In this document: positions 23,785-32,030 of the stretch, in pieces
Layout: the number at the start of each line of letters is the position of its first letter
How positions within the stretch are numbered: the stretch's first letter is position 1
Origin: an uncultured Eggerthellaceae bacterium
Lineage (GTDB): Bacteria > Actinomycetota > Coriobacteriia > Coriobacteriales > Eggerthellaceae
DNA length: 64,000 bases
Reading direction: 5' to 3'
Assembly (NCBI GenBank): GCA_934617425.1
Contig: CAKTUD010000004.1
Span: 1 to 64,000, forward strand
The notes under the pieces: generated by a model
Database searches by the model: none
Seen by the model: the letters and a program-made list of their open reading frames with translations, nothing else
What the model was told of the DNA's origin: nothing
Position numbers and translations under genes: made by a program

Positions 23785-25308
23785 ATGTCGACGACCGAAG
23801 GAAATCGCCCCGAAGGCGCAGGTGGCCTCGGGGCCGAACGCCATGCATCCGCTGGTCGAAATTTGTCCGCTATCGATGGCAGGGCTGCGTTTGCCGTTGA
23901 CGACCGCAGGGAAGGTAGCCTCCAGCCCGAGGACGAGGCGTGCCGCTGCGCTCGCGCAAAAAGGCGCTTCCTAAACGTGTGGACCATTGTCGGCGCCTGC
24001 ATTTTGGTGGGCGTCGTCATCTACTTATTAAATGTGCTCGCTATACCTGTCGGCATCATCTTGTGGACCGTCGTCATTTGCTTTCTTTTGGCGGGGACGG
24101 TCGACTTCTTCGAGCGGCACGGCTTGCCGCGCGTGTTCGGCACGACCGTAGCCTATGTGCTGATGATTGCCGTGATCGTCGTTTTGGCGGTGATCATGTT
24201 CTCGCCGTCGTTCGGCATCGGCAGCCAGTTCGGCGACATGGTCTCCTCGATTCCCGATTACGTGAAAACCGCGACGGCGTTTTTCAACTCGCTTTACGAC
24301 CGCTATGCCGACGTGCTGCAAAATTCCAATGTGCGCGACGTCATCGCGTCTCTTTCGGAGTCGTTCGGCGCATGGGCTTCGGGCCTTGCTTCGAAAAGCG
24401 CTAACGGCGTGATCATGGCGGGAACCTCGGTTGCCAATATCGCCTTGGTTGTAGGCTTTGCGCTTGTCGTGGCGTTTTGGATGCTCATCGAGCTTCCGAA
24501 CCTCGGCAAGGAATTTTGCCGCCTTGCCGGCGCCAAACATGCAGAAGCTGTCTCGATGCTGCATGCTACATGCACGCGCGTGATGGGCGGCTACATAAAG
24601 GGCACATGTTTGCAGTGCGCCATCATAGGCGTGGGCTGCGGAATTCTATTCGCCGTAATCGGTACGCCGAATCCAGCGGCTTTCGGCGTTATCACGGGCG
24701 TGCTGAACATCATCCCCGTGGTGGGTCCGTGGCTGGGCGGCATCGTCGCCGGTCTGTCTTGCATTTTCGTAAGCCCCTTTACCGCGTTTGTTGCCGTGGT
24801 GGGCACGGTTGTTATCCAGCAGGCGGTTTACACGTTCGTGTCTCCGAAGATCATCGGTGGCGCGGTTGATATCCATCCTGCGCTTACTTTTATCGCCTTG
24901 ATGGCTGGTAGTGGGATTGGCGGTGCGATGAGCGGGCTTTCAGGCTCGCTTGCGGGGGCGTTGCTTTCCATCCCGGCCGTGGCGGTGATGAAGTCGGTGT
25001 TCGTTTACTACTTCGAGCGTTCTACGGGTAGGCGGATAGTTTCGCCCGACGGCGTGTTCTTCAAAGGCGAGGCGGCGGACGGCGAAGAACTCGACCCGGT
25101 GCTTGACGCCACGGGCGTTCATTTTGCGCAGGACGCCGAGCGCAGCTTTGCGCAGCGAAGCTGCAGCGACAGCGTCCCCCCGGAAGGGCCCGAGCGCAGC
25201 TTTGCGCAGCAAAGCTGCAGCGACAGCGTCCCCCTAGTTGCGCAGGACGCCGGCCAAGAATCTGCTTCCAAGGCACAAGCGGAAGGTGCTCCTTCGAACG
25301 AGAACTAA
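23785..25308 (+). CDS. AI-2E family (PerM-type) transporter
   Basis: A 507-residue integral membrane protein of the UPF0118/AI-2E exporter family. It has eight hydrophobic segments between residues about 70 and 420, a long amphipathic region in the middle (SSIPDYVKTATAFFNSLYD) and the conserved GTPNPAAFGVITGVLNIIPVVGPW loop split across two helices. The first 65 and last 80 residues are polar extensions. The tail contains two copies of ERSFAQ-(R/Q)-SCSDSVP, encoded by a duplicated 43-bp DNA element. Substrate unknown; members export AI-2 or act as Na+/H+ antiporters. It is coupled to the upstream DUF948-like gene. Confidence 0.85.
   Translation: MSTTEGNRPEGAGGLGAERHASAGRNLSAIDGRAAFAVDDRREGSLQPEDEACRCARAKRRFLNVWTIVGACILVGVVIYLLNVLAIPVGIILWTVVICFLLAGTVDFFERHGLPRVFGTTVAYVLMIAVIVVLAVIMFSPSFGIGSQFGDMVSSIPDYVKTATAFFNSLYDRYADVLQNSNVRDVIASLSESFGAWASGLASKSANGVIMAGTSVANIALVVGFALVVAFWMLIELPNLGKEFCRLAGAKHAEAVSMLHATCTRVMGGYIKGTCLQCAIIGVGCGILFAVIGTPNPAAFGVITGVLNIIPVVGPWLGGIVAGLSCIFVSPFTAFVAVVGTVVIQQAVYTFVSPKIIGGAVDIHPALTFIALMAGSGIGGAMSGLSGSLAGALLSIPAVAVMKSVFVYYFERSTGRRIVSPDGVFFKGEAADGEELDPVLDATGVHFAQDAERSFAQRSCSDSVPPEGPERSFAQQSCSDSVPLVAQDAGQESASKAQAEGAPSNEN
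25138..25234 (+). repeat. two 43-bp imperfect repeats inside the transporter gene
   Basis: Units at 25138-25180 and 25192-25234 differ at one base (G or A) and lie 54 bp apart, keeping frame. Each contains the inverted repeat GCAGCTT-N9-AAGCTGC and ends in CGACAGCGTCCCCC. It looks like a REP-type hairpin element inserted in the coding tail. Confidence 0.8.
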
Positions 25309-25415
25309 TCGATACGCTGGGATTCGCGTGGATATTCCAGCCAAAACTAGCCTTTGAGCCGCAAACGTCTATAGTCGTTTGCGATTGCAAATACAAGATA
25401 GTGAGGGTTTGACAC

Positions 25416-28088
25416 ATGCAGTACATGACATCAGCTGAGATACGCGAGAAGTACCTGAGCTTTTTCGAGGCGAAAGGCTGCAAGCGCCTTCCTTCGTCCT
25501 CTCTTATCCCCGACGACCCTTCGCTGCTTCTCACGAGCGCCGGTATGGTTCAGTTCAAACCATATTTCTTGCATGTCAAGGAGTTCGACCCCAACTATAT
25601 CGGCGCCACCACCGTGCAGAAATGCGTGCGCACCAACGACATCGACATTATCGGTACCGACGGTCGTCACTTAAGCTTCTTTGAGATGCTCGGCAATTTC
25701 AGCTTCGGCAAGTATTTCAAAAAGGAAATGTGCGCTTGGGCTATGGAATTTTCCACCGAAGTGTTGGGCCTGCCGAAGGATCGCTTGTATTTCACGGTGT
25801 ATTTGGACGATGACGAGACCATCGAGATTTGGAAAAGCCTTGGTGTCGACGAGAGCCACATCACCCGTCTTGGCGAAGACGACAACTTCTGGCGCGCCGG
25901 CCCCACGGGTCCTTGCGGGCCTTGCTCCGAGCTGTACTACGACCAGGGTCCCGAGTTCGGTTGCGGCAAGCCCGACTGCGGCCCTGGTTGCGAGTGCGAT
26001 CGCTATCTGGAGTATTGGAACCTCGTGTTCACTCAGTACGACGGGCAAGAAGACGGCACGCTGGCGCCGCTTCCCTCCAAGAATATCGATACCGGCTTGG
26101 GTCTTGAGCGCATGGCTGCCATCATGCAGGGCGTTCAGGGCAATTTCGAGACCGACGAGCTGCGCGACCTCATCAGCTTGGGCGAGAGGCTTTCCGGCAA
26201 GAAGTACGTTGGTTCGGCGAACACCGCTTCTGTCACGGGCGAGCAGGGCGCCATCAATATGAGTTTGCGCATCATGGCCGACCATGCGCGCAGCGTTTCG
26301 TTCATGATCGCCGACGGCATTTTGCCTTCAAACGAGGGGCGCGGCTACGTTTTGCGCCGTCTGCTTCGTCGCGCGGTCATGCATGGCCACAAACTGGGAA
26401 TCGAAGGGCCGTTCTTGGGTCAGTACCTCGACTACATCGTGGGCTCTATGGGCGGCGTCTATCCCGAGTTGGTTGCCAATCGCGAGCTTGTGGAGCGCGT
26501 GATTCTTTCTGAGGAGGAGCGCTTTGGCAAGACGTTGCGCACGGGCCAGAACTATCTCGCCGACGCTTTAAGCGGCATGGCGCAAGGCGCGGTCCTCTCC
26601 GGCGAGAAGGCATTTGCCCTGCATGATACATATGGATTCCCTATCGAGCTTACCGAGGAGATTTGCGCTGAAAGCGGGATCTCCGTCGATAAGGACGGGT
26701 TCGATGTGTGCATGGCCGCACAGCGCGATCGCGCGCGTGCTGCGACCAAAGACGACGCCGAGGCCGCATGGAGCACTTTTGGCGGCGTGCATGCTGAGCT
26801 GCTTAAACAGGAAGGTCCCACCGATTTCGTCGGCTACGAGAAAATTCAGGCCAAGGGCCGCGTCATTGCCGTTATCAAGGACGGCGCTCGCGTTGCCTCG
26901 CTTTCTGCCGGCGACGAAGGCGAGATTATCCTCGACATCACCCCGTTCTACGCCGAGATGGGCGGCGAGGTTGGCGATACGGGATTTATCGAAACCAAAG
27001 ACGCGAAAGCCGAAGTGCTAAACACCAAAGCCCCCGAAAAAGGTTTGACCAGCCATTACGTGAAGATTGCAAGCGGCACTATCGTCGAAGGCGAAACCGT
27101 TACCGCAACGGTTGATGCGATGCGTCGTGCCTGCACGGCTCGCAATCATACGGCGACGCATATCTTGCATGCGGCTTTGCGCAAGGTTTTGGGCGATCAT
27201 GTGAACCAGGCTGGTTCGTACGTCGGCCCCGACCGTTTGCGCTTCGATTTCACTCATTTTTCTCCCGTGAGCAAAGAGGAGATCGCCGAGGTTGAGCGTA
27301 TTGCCAACGAAGAGATAATGCGCGCTGTCCCTATGCATATCTATGAAACCTCGCTCGACGAGGCGCGAGCCTCGGGCGTGACGGCGCTCTTCGGCGAGAA
27401 ATATGGCGAGAGGGTGCGCGTTGTCGAGGCCGGCGATTTCTCGCGCGAGCTGTGCGGTGGCTGCCATGTTTCCAACACGGCTGAAATCGGCTTTTTAAAG
27501 GTGACCTCCGAAAGCAGCGTTGCGGCGAACACTCGTCGTATCGAGGCCGTTACGAGCTTCGCGGCGCTCGAATACGCGAACAAGGTCGAGGCTGAGCTTC
27601 GCGCTGCGGCCGACGCGATGCATGCGTCCATATTCGACGTGGCCGAGCGTGCTGCGGCGAACGCACAGGCCCTGAAGGAGATTCAGCAGCAGGCGAAAAA
27701 GGGTGCCGAAGCTGCCGCGGCTGAGGGCATCGATAAGCTGATGGCCGAAGTCTTCACAGCTGCTGCCGGCTATCCTGTGCTGGTTGCGTATATGAAGGGC
27801 GCTGAGACCGGAGCGCTGCGCAATGCGTGGGATATCGTCCGTGCTCGCATGGAGAAGCCGGGCGCGGTGGTGTTGGCCGGCGACAAGGGCGGCAAGGCCA
27901 TCATCATGGCTGCCGGCACCGATGAGGCTGTGGCGGCTGGATTTAACGCAGGCGCTATCATCAAGGCCATTTCGCCGGCCGTGCAGGGCGGCGGTGGCGG
28001 CAAGCCCACCATGGCTCAGGCGGGCGGCAAGGATGTTTCGGGCATCGACGCAGCTCTTGAACAGGCGCGAAAGATGCTTGCTGAGTAA
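25416..28088 (+). CDS. alaS: alanine--tRNA ligase
   Basis: An 890-residue class II aminoacyl-tRNA synthetase. The catalytic core includes FTSAGM-like LTSAGMVQFKPYF near residue 40, motif 2 CVRTNDID and motif 3 GLGLERMAAI. The editing domain has the metal-binding HTATH near 577 and CGGCH near 679, and the C-terminal helical/DHHA1 part ends GGGGGKPTMAQAGG. The start at 25416 has GAGGG 8 bases upstream; the ATG three codons later is an alternative. A long 5' leader T-box is not apparent. The amidohydrolase gene follows after 23 bases. Confidence 0.97.
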   Translation: MQYMTSAEIREKYLSFFEAKGCKRLPSSSLIPDDPSLLLTSAGMVQFKPYFLHVKEFDPNYIGATTVQKCVRTNDIDIIGTDGRHLSFFEMLGNFSFGKYFKKEMCAWAMEFSTEVLGLPKDRLYFTVYLDDDETIEIWKSLGVDESHITRLGEDDNFWRAGPTGPCGPCSELYYDQGPEFGCGKPDCGPGCECDRYLEYWNLVFTQYDGQEDGTLAPLPSKNIDTGLGLERMAAIMQGVQGNFETDELRDLISLGERLSGKKYVGSANTASVTGEQGAINMSLRIMADHARSVSFMIADGILPSNEGRGYVLRRLLRRAVMHGHKLGIEGPFLGQYLDYIVGSMGGVYPELVANRELVERVILSEEERFGKTLRTGQNYLADALSGMAQGAVLSGEKAFALHDTYGFPIELTEEICAESGISVDKDGFDVCMAAQRDRARAATKDDAEAAWSTFGGVHAELLKQEGPTDFVGYEKIQAKGRVIAVIKDGARVASLSAGDEGEIILDITPFYAEMGGEVGDTGFIETKDAKAEVLNTKAPEKGLTSHYVKIASGTIVEGETVTATVDAMRRACTARNHTATHILHAALRKVLGDHVNQAGSYVGPDRLRFDFTHFSPVSKEEIAEVERIANEEIMRAVPMHIYETSLDEARASGVTALFGEKYGERVRVVEAGDFSRELCGGCHVSNTAEIGFLKVTSESSVAANTRRIEAVTSFAALEYANKVEAELRAAADAMHASIFDVAERAAANAQALKEIQQQAKKGAEAAAAEGIDKLMAEVFTAAAGYPVLVAYMKGAETGALRNAWDIVRARMEKPGAVVLAGDKGGKAIIMAAGTDEAVAAGFNAGAIIKAISPAVQGGGGGKPTMAQAGGKDVSGIDAALEQARKMLAE

Positions 28089-28111
28089 ACGGGAGAAACG
28101 GGAGGCAAGTT

Positions 28112-29428
28112 ATGGCTACCTCTAACACCGGCGCGGCACGCGAGCCGCGCCGCGCATACGTGAATGCGCACGTGCTCGATGGCTCGGAAAACATGGAAGT
28201 GCTCGATGGCGTCGCCGTTGTGACCGACGGCGACGCCATCGTCGCTATCGAGCCCGAATCAAGCGACGTCGTTGCCGGGTGCGAGAAGATCGATCTTGGT
28301 GGGGCTTATCTGATGCCCGGTCTCATTAACATGCACGTGCATTTGGCAGGCAACGGCAAACCGCAAAAGAAACAGCGCGACAACGCCTCGCTGGTGAAAA
28401 AAATCATGTCAACGGGCATCACGCGCCGAATCGCCTATTCGATGGTCGCCGAATACGCACGTCTTGAGCTGCACAGCGGCGTTACCACCATCCGCACGGT
28501 GGGTGGTTTGGCCGACATGGATACGCGCGTTCGCAATGATATCTTTGCGGGCAAGCTCGAAGGGCCGCGTATCTTGGCTGCCAACGAAGGAATCTCCGTG
28601 CCGGGCGGGCACATGGCGGGCTCGGTCGCCGTTGCGGCGAAAAGCATTCCCGAGGCGCTTTTGCAAATTGACATCGCCAAATCGCAAGGAGCCGACCTTA
28701 TCAAGCTCATGATCACCGGTGGCGTGCTGGACGCCAAGGAGAAGGGCGTTCCGGGTGAGCTGAAGATGCAGCCCGAAATGGTGCGCGCGGTATGCGAGAA
28801 AGCCCATAAGCTCGGCTTCATCGTTTCGGCGCATACGGAGTCGCCGGAAGGCGTGCGCGTAGCGTTGGAAAACGGCGTTGATTCAATCGAGCATGGTGCG
28901 GCACCCACAGAAGAAATCCTCGATCTGTTCAAGCAACGCCAGGCATTTTTGTGCACTACGATTTCGCCGGCGCTGCCTTATGCGCTTTTCGACCGTTCGA
29001 TCTCGAATGCGAGCGAGGTTGAGCAGTTCAATGGGAATGTGGTCTTCGAAGGCATTCTGGCCAATTCGAAGGCGGCGTTGGAGAACGGCATCCCTGTGGC
29101 GTTGGGCAACGATGTGGGGTGCCCCTGGATCACGCAATATGATTTCTGGCGCGAGCTGGTCTATTTCCACGAATACGTGGGCGTGTCCAACCGATTCGCG
29201 CTGCATACGGCGACGCTTCGCAACGCCGAGCTTGCCGGCATCGGCGCACTTACGGGCTCGATTGAGGTAGGCAAGAGCGCCGATATGATAGTGACCAAGG
29301 CGAACCCGCTTGACGATTTGCGCGCTCTTCGCAACGTGAAGCACGTTATCGCGCGCGGCAGGTTCATTGAACATCCCCGCGTGAAGCGCAAGGTCGAAGT
29401 CGATCGCGAGCTCGATAAATTCATTTAG
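28112..29428 (+). CDS. metal-dependent amidohydrolase family protein
   Basis: A 438-residue amidohydrolase of the imidazolonepropionase/prolidase-like group (Sgx9260-type). The metal site is visible: LPG-type entry YLMPGLINMHVHL with HxH near residue 75, a lysine in ADLIKLMITGG near 197 (probable carboxylated metal bridge), HTES near 237, IEHGA near 257 and GNDVG near 334. Enzymes of this group cleave amide or peptide-like bonds, often Xaa-Pro or acyl-amino acids; the substrate here cannot be told. It is cytoplasmic. The GGGAGGCAAG site precedes the ATG. The 3' end overlaps the convergent nitroreductase gene by 4 bases. Confidence 0.82.
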   Translation: MATSNTGAAREPRRAYVNAHVLDGSENMEVLDGVAVVTDGDAIVAIEPESSDVVAGCEKIDLGGAYLMPGLINMHVHLAGNGKPQKKQRDNASLVKKIMSTGITRRIAYSMVAEYARLELHSGVTTIRTVGGLADMDTRVRNDIFAGKLEGPRILAANEGISVPGGHMAGSVAVAAKSIPEALLQIDIAKSQGADLIKLMITGGVLDAKEKGVPGELKMQPEMVRAVCEKAHKLGFIVSAHTESPEGVRVALENGVDSIEHGAAPTEEILDLFKQRQAFLCTTISPALPYALFDRSISNASEVEQFNGNVVFEGILANSKAALENGIPVALGNDVGCPWITQYDFWRELVYFHEYVGVSNRFALHTATLRNAELAGIGALTGSIEVGKSADMIVTKANPLDDLRALRNVKHVIARGRFIEHPRVKRKVEVDRELDKFI

Positions 29429-29925
29429 CGATAGTGGATCCGAGCGCTATCGAATCGTTCGGATCCATGAGCCGCGACATCGCCTTCGGGAACCCCGCAG
29501 GGAACCAGGGCGAACGGCGTGAGATCCAGAGGGATGTCAAGTGCTTTGCGTACGGCGTGGATGCGATCGGGGTAGCCGTAAATAGCCATCCAGACGGCAC
29601 CCAGCCCCTGTTCGACGCACTCGAGCAACATGTTCTCGATTGCCGCCGACATATCCATGGGGGCGCATTCTTCCAGGGGGATGTTCTCGCGTACGCAGGG
29701 GACGATGACCACGGGGGCGCTTGCGGCGCACTTCGCATAGGGGGACGCTGCAGCGAGCTTCGCGCGCAGATCGGCTTCGCGTACCACGTAGAACTCCCAG
29801 GGTTGTTGGTTGCCGCCCGATGGCGCGGCCATAGCGGCTCGCAGCAGCTCGGTAATGACCTCGTCGCTTACAGGATCGCTTTTGAAACGGCGCACGCTTG
29901 CGCGTTTGGCGATTTGTTCGATCAT
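29425..29925 (-). CDS. nitroreductase family protein
   Basis: A 166-residue FMN-dependent oxidoreductase of the nitroreductase fold. The N-terminal RASVRRF motif (FMN phosphate binding), AAPSGGNQQPWEF near residue 34 and LGAVWMAIYGYPDR near 108 are diagnostic. Such enzymes reduce nitro groups or quinones, or act in flavin chemistry; the substrate is not evident. Convergent with the amidohydrolase gene (4-base overlap). The start has GAGGTGAAAC upstream. Near its 3' end, TGGATCCGA pairs with TCGGATCCA (29434-29469 region) and could weakly terminate the opposing transcript. Confidence 0.88.
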   Translation of the reverse strand: MIEQIAKRASVRRFKSDPVSDEVITELLRAAMAAPSGGNQQPWEFYVVREADLRAKLAAASPYAKCAASAPVVIVPCVRENIPLEECAPMDMSAAIENMLLECVEQGLGAVWMAIYGYPDRIHAVRKALDIPLDLTPFALVPCGVPEGDVAAHGSERFDSARIHYR

Positions 29926-30249
29926 GTTTCACCTCATGTTTTGGCCGGTGCTTTTGTTGCGCATTCTAGCTCAAAACGATGCGTGTTTCATGGGATGTTT
30001 TGATCGGGGCGCGGCGGGGTCATTCATGTCATGCATGCAAGGACCATTCTTTTACTTTCGTTCGGAATTACCGAAAGTTACATCAGGATTGCAGACTTCG
30101 GAAATAGGGAAATTCTATGCACATGAAGTCCGATATTGCGCTAATATGCAGACGTTGTGTGCAAAACGTTGGCAAAATATCAACAGTATCGATAAAACCG
30201 ATATTTGCACAAATCAAAACTTCCGATTAGTCGAGGAGAAAGGGAAGTT
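29926..30249. other. AT-rich regulatory region before arylsulfotransferase gene 1
   Basis: A 324-base divergent gap, more AT-rich than its neighbours. It contains the dyad ACTTTCG-N11-CGAAAGT (30054-30078), GACTTC with GAAGTC further on, and TATCG-N7-CGATA (30187-30203). The last fits the LysR-box form ATC-N9-GAT. No tRNA or small gene is evident. The GAGGAGAAAGGGAAG ribosome site lies at its end. Confidence 0.6.
30187..30203. promoter_or_regulatory. LysR-type box, copy 1
   Basis: TATCG-ATAAAAC-CGATA, a 5-bp dyad with 7-bp spacer that contains ATC-N9-GAT. The same architecture recurs at 38915-38931. It lies 47 bases before the arylsulfotransferase-like start codon. Binding is inferred. Confidence 0.45.
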
Positions 30250-31677
30250 ATGGGACGTCCTACCATCTATCCTACCGGCGTTACCCTGTACGATCCGGCA
30301 AAGTGCGAGAACGGTTACACAGTTTTGTCCGTGCCGCCCATTGGCGTCATTCTGCTTGATATGAACGGCAAGGTCGTTCGTCGCTGGAAGGACATGTACG
30401 GCTTCCCGCCCAAAATGCTGCCCGGCGGCCATCTGATCGCCTCGAAGGCAACCCGTCCTTCGCAAAACGGCTACCAGGATCAAGAGGACCTGACCATGGT
30501 CGACATGGACGGCAACGTCGAGTGGACCTTCGACCACAACCAGCTGATCAACGACCCCGACGGCGAGCGCTGGATGGCACGTCAGCATCATGATTTCCAG
30601 GTTTCGGGCAATCCTGTTGGCTATTGGGCCCCGGGCCAAGATCCCGACCCGAACTTCGACAAGATGTTGCTGCTCACGCACAACGACGTGAAGAAGCCCA
30701 AGATCTCTCCGCAGCAGCTGCTCGAAGACCGCCTGATCGAGATCGACCGCGAGGGCAACCTCCTCTGGGAGTGGCACATGCTCGACCATTTCAATGAGTT
30801 CGGCCTTACCGAAACTCAGAAGAACGCCATGTTCCGCAACCCCAACACCCAGCACTGCGGCCCCGAGGGCCAGGGCGACATCTTCCACGTGAACTGCGCC
30901 AGCTACCTCGGCCCCAACCACTGGTTCGACGAGGGCGATGCGCGCTTCAACCCCGAGAACATCATCATGGATTCCCGCGAGTGCAACATGATGTGGATCG
31001 TGTCTCACGAGACCGGCGAGGTCGTGTGGAAGGTGGGCCCCGACTTCACCAAGACGTCCGAGCTGCGCCTGTTCGGCACGATCGTCGGCCCGCACCACAC
31101 CCACATGATCCCCAAGGGCCTCCCCGGTGAGGGCCACGTCATGGTCTACGACAACGGCGGCTGGGCCGGCTACGGCGCTCCGAGCCAGTTCTCCAAGACC
31201 GGCCTTAAGACCGTGCGCCGCGATTTCTCGCGTGTCATCGAGTTCGACCCCACCACGCTCGAGATCGTGTGGGAGTGCCGCGGCGAGAAAGAAGGCATGA
31301 CGGTTGATCAGGGATTCAATCCCAAGGCTTCCGACTTCTACAGCCCGCTTACCTCCGATGCTCAGCGTCTGCCCAACGGCAATACGCTTATCTGCGAGGG
31401 CGTTTCCAATATCCTGCGTGAGGTTACCCCTGAGAAAGAAATCGTGTGGGAGTATGTCGTGCCTGCTGATACCTTCCTGTATCGCTGCTATCGCATTCCT
31501 TATGAGTGGGTGCCGCAGCTCGAAAAACCGGAAGAGACGCCGGTTGAGCGCGTTGACCTTTACGGTTTTCAGATGCCGGGTGCTGCTCCCACCGATTGGG
31601 ACTCCGCTACGGTCGAGGTTGAGGGCGCTCACTCCTACGACACGCAGATGGCCAAATGCGTCGAAGGCCTCGAGTAA
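30250..31677 (+). CDS. arylsulfotransferase (ASST)-like beta-propeller protein, copy 1
   Basis: A 475-residue protein with repeated beta-propeller blades. Blade motifs include GVILLDMNGKVVRRW, LTMVDMDGNVEWTF, LIEIDREGNLLWEW, MMWIVSHETGEVVWKVG and VIEFDPTTLEIVWE. The segment GDIFHVNCASYLGPNHWF followed by NIIMDSRE matches the ASST family, which moves sulfate between phenols without PAPS. Histidines in HHTHMIPKG and QHHD could be catalytic. No signal peptide is present, whereas classical AssT is periplasmic. It begins after GAGGAGAAAGGGAAG. A paralogue follows 353 bases downstream. Family membership is fairly clear, the actual reaction is not. Confidence 0.7.
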   Translation: MGRPTIYPTGVTLYDPAKCENGYTVLSVPPIGVILLDMNGKVVRRWKDMYGFPPKMLPGGHLIASKATRPSQNGYQDQEDLTMVDMDGNVEWTFDHNQLINDPDGERWMARQHHDFQVSGNPVGYWAPGQDPDPNFDKMLLLTHNDVKKPKISPQQLLEDRLIEIDREGNLLWEWHMLDHFNEFGLTETQKNAMFRNPNTQHCGPEGQGDIFHVNCASYLGPNHWFDEGDARFNPENIIMDSRECNMMWIVSHETGEVVWKVGPDFTKTSELRLFGTIVGPHHTHMIPKGLPGEGHVMVYDNGGWAGYGAPSQFSKTGLKTVRRDFSRVIEFDPTTLEIVWECRGEKEGMTVDQGFNPKASDFYSPLTSDAQRLPNGNTLICEGVSNILREVTPEKEIVWEYVVPADTFLYRCYRIPYEWVPQLEKPEETPVERVDLYGFQMPGAAPTDWDSATVEVEGAHSYDTQMAKCVEGLE

Positions 31678-31711
31678 GTGACACGTTCTAGCGACCACCT
31701 CTGGCACTTTT
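31678..31711 (+). repeat. stop-codon-linked repeat, copy 1
   Basis: GTGACACGTTCTAGCGACC-ACCTCTGGCAC-TTTT, directly after the TAA of arylsulfotransferase-like gene 1. It matches the copies at 34674, 55395 and 56697 with one to three differences. Confidence 0.85.
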
Positions 31712-31767
31712 GCTGGTGATACGTCCCAGCTATCGTGCACTCCAGCTGTCGAGCGGGATTGTTCGTC

Positions 31768-31806
31768 AAAGGTCGTTCCGGGACTATCCGGGGCGGCCTT
31801 TTGTTT
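31768..31806 (+). terminator. terminator after arylsulfotransferase-like gene 1
   Basis: AAAGGTCGTTCCGG and CCGGGGCGGCCTTT form a 14-bp stem with G-T pairs around GACTAT, followed by TGTTTT. Confidence 0.85.
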
Positions 31807-32030
31807 TCTCCGATACCACGATGTTCGTTAGGTCGACCTGAAGCGAATGCCGTGTGTTTGTTCAACTTCGGCTTTCTTGAGGGATCGCGCATTTCAAGGC
31901 TTTTCTTTGTTTCTACGAAATAGAGAAAGCGCAGTTTGGCGCTGGCTATGTGCGGTTTGGCAAGGTAGGTTGTTCTGGTGGGTCTAAAACCGCGCGATTT
32001 CGTGCGGCAAAGAAGCGAGAAAGGTGAACT

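Larger units (their letters stand above)
31678..32030. other. region between the two arylsulfotransferase-like genes
   Basis: A 353-base gap. It begins with one copy of the stop-codon-linked 30-bp repeat and continues with an imperfect echo of it (GTGATACGTCCCAGC, from 31716). A strong terminator lies at 31768-31806. The remainder (31810-32010) is AT-richer and presumably holds the promoter of copy 2, though no clear -35/-10 pair is seen. An AGAAAGGTG site precedes the next start codon. Confidence 0.6.
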
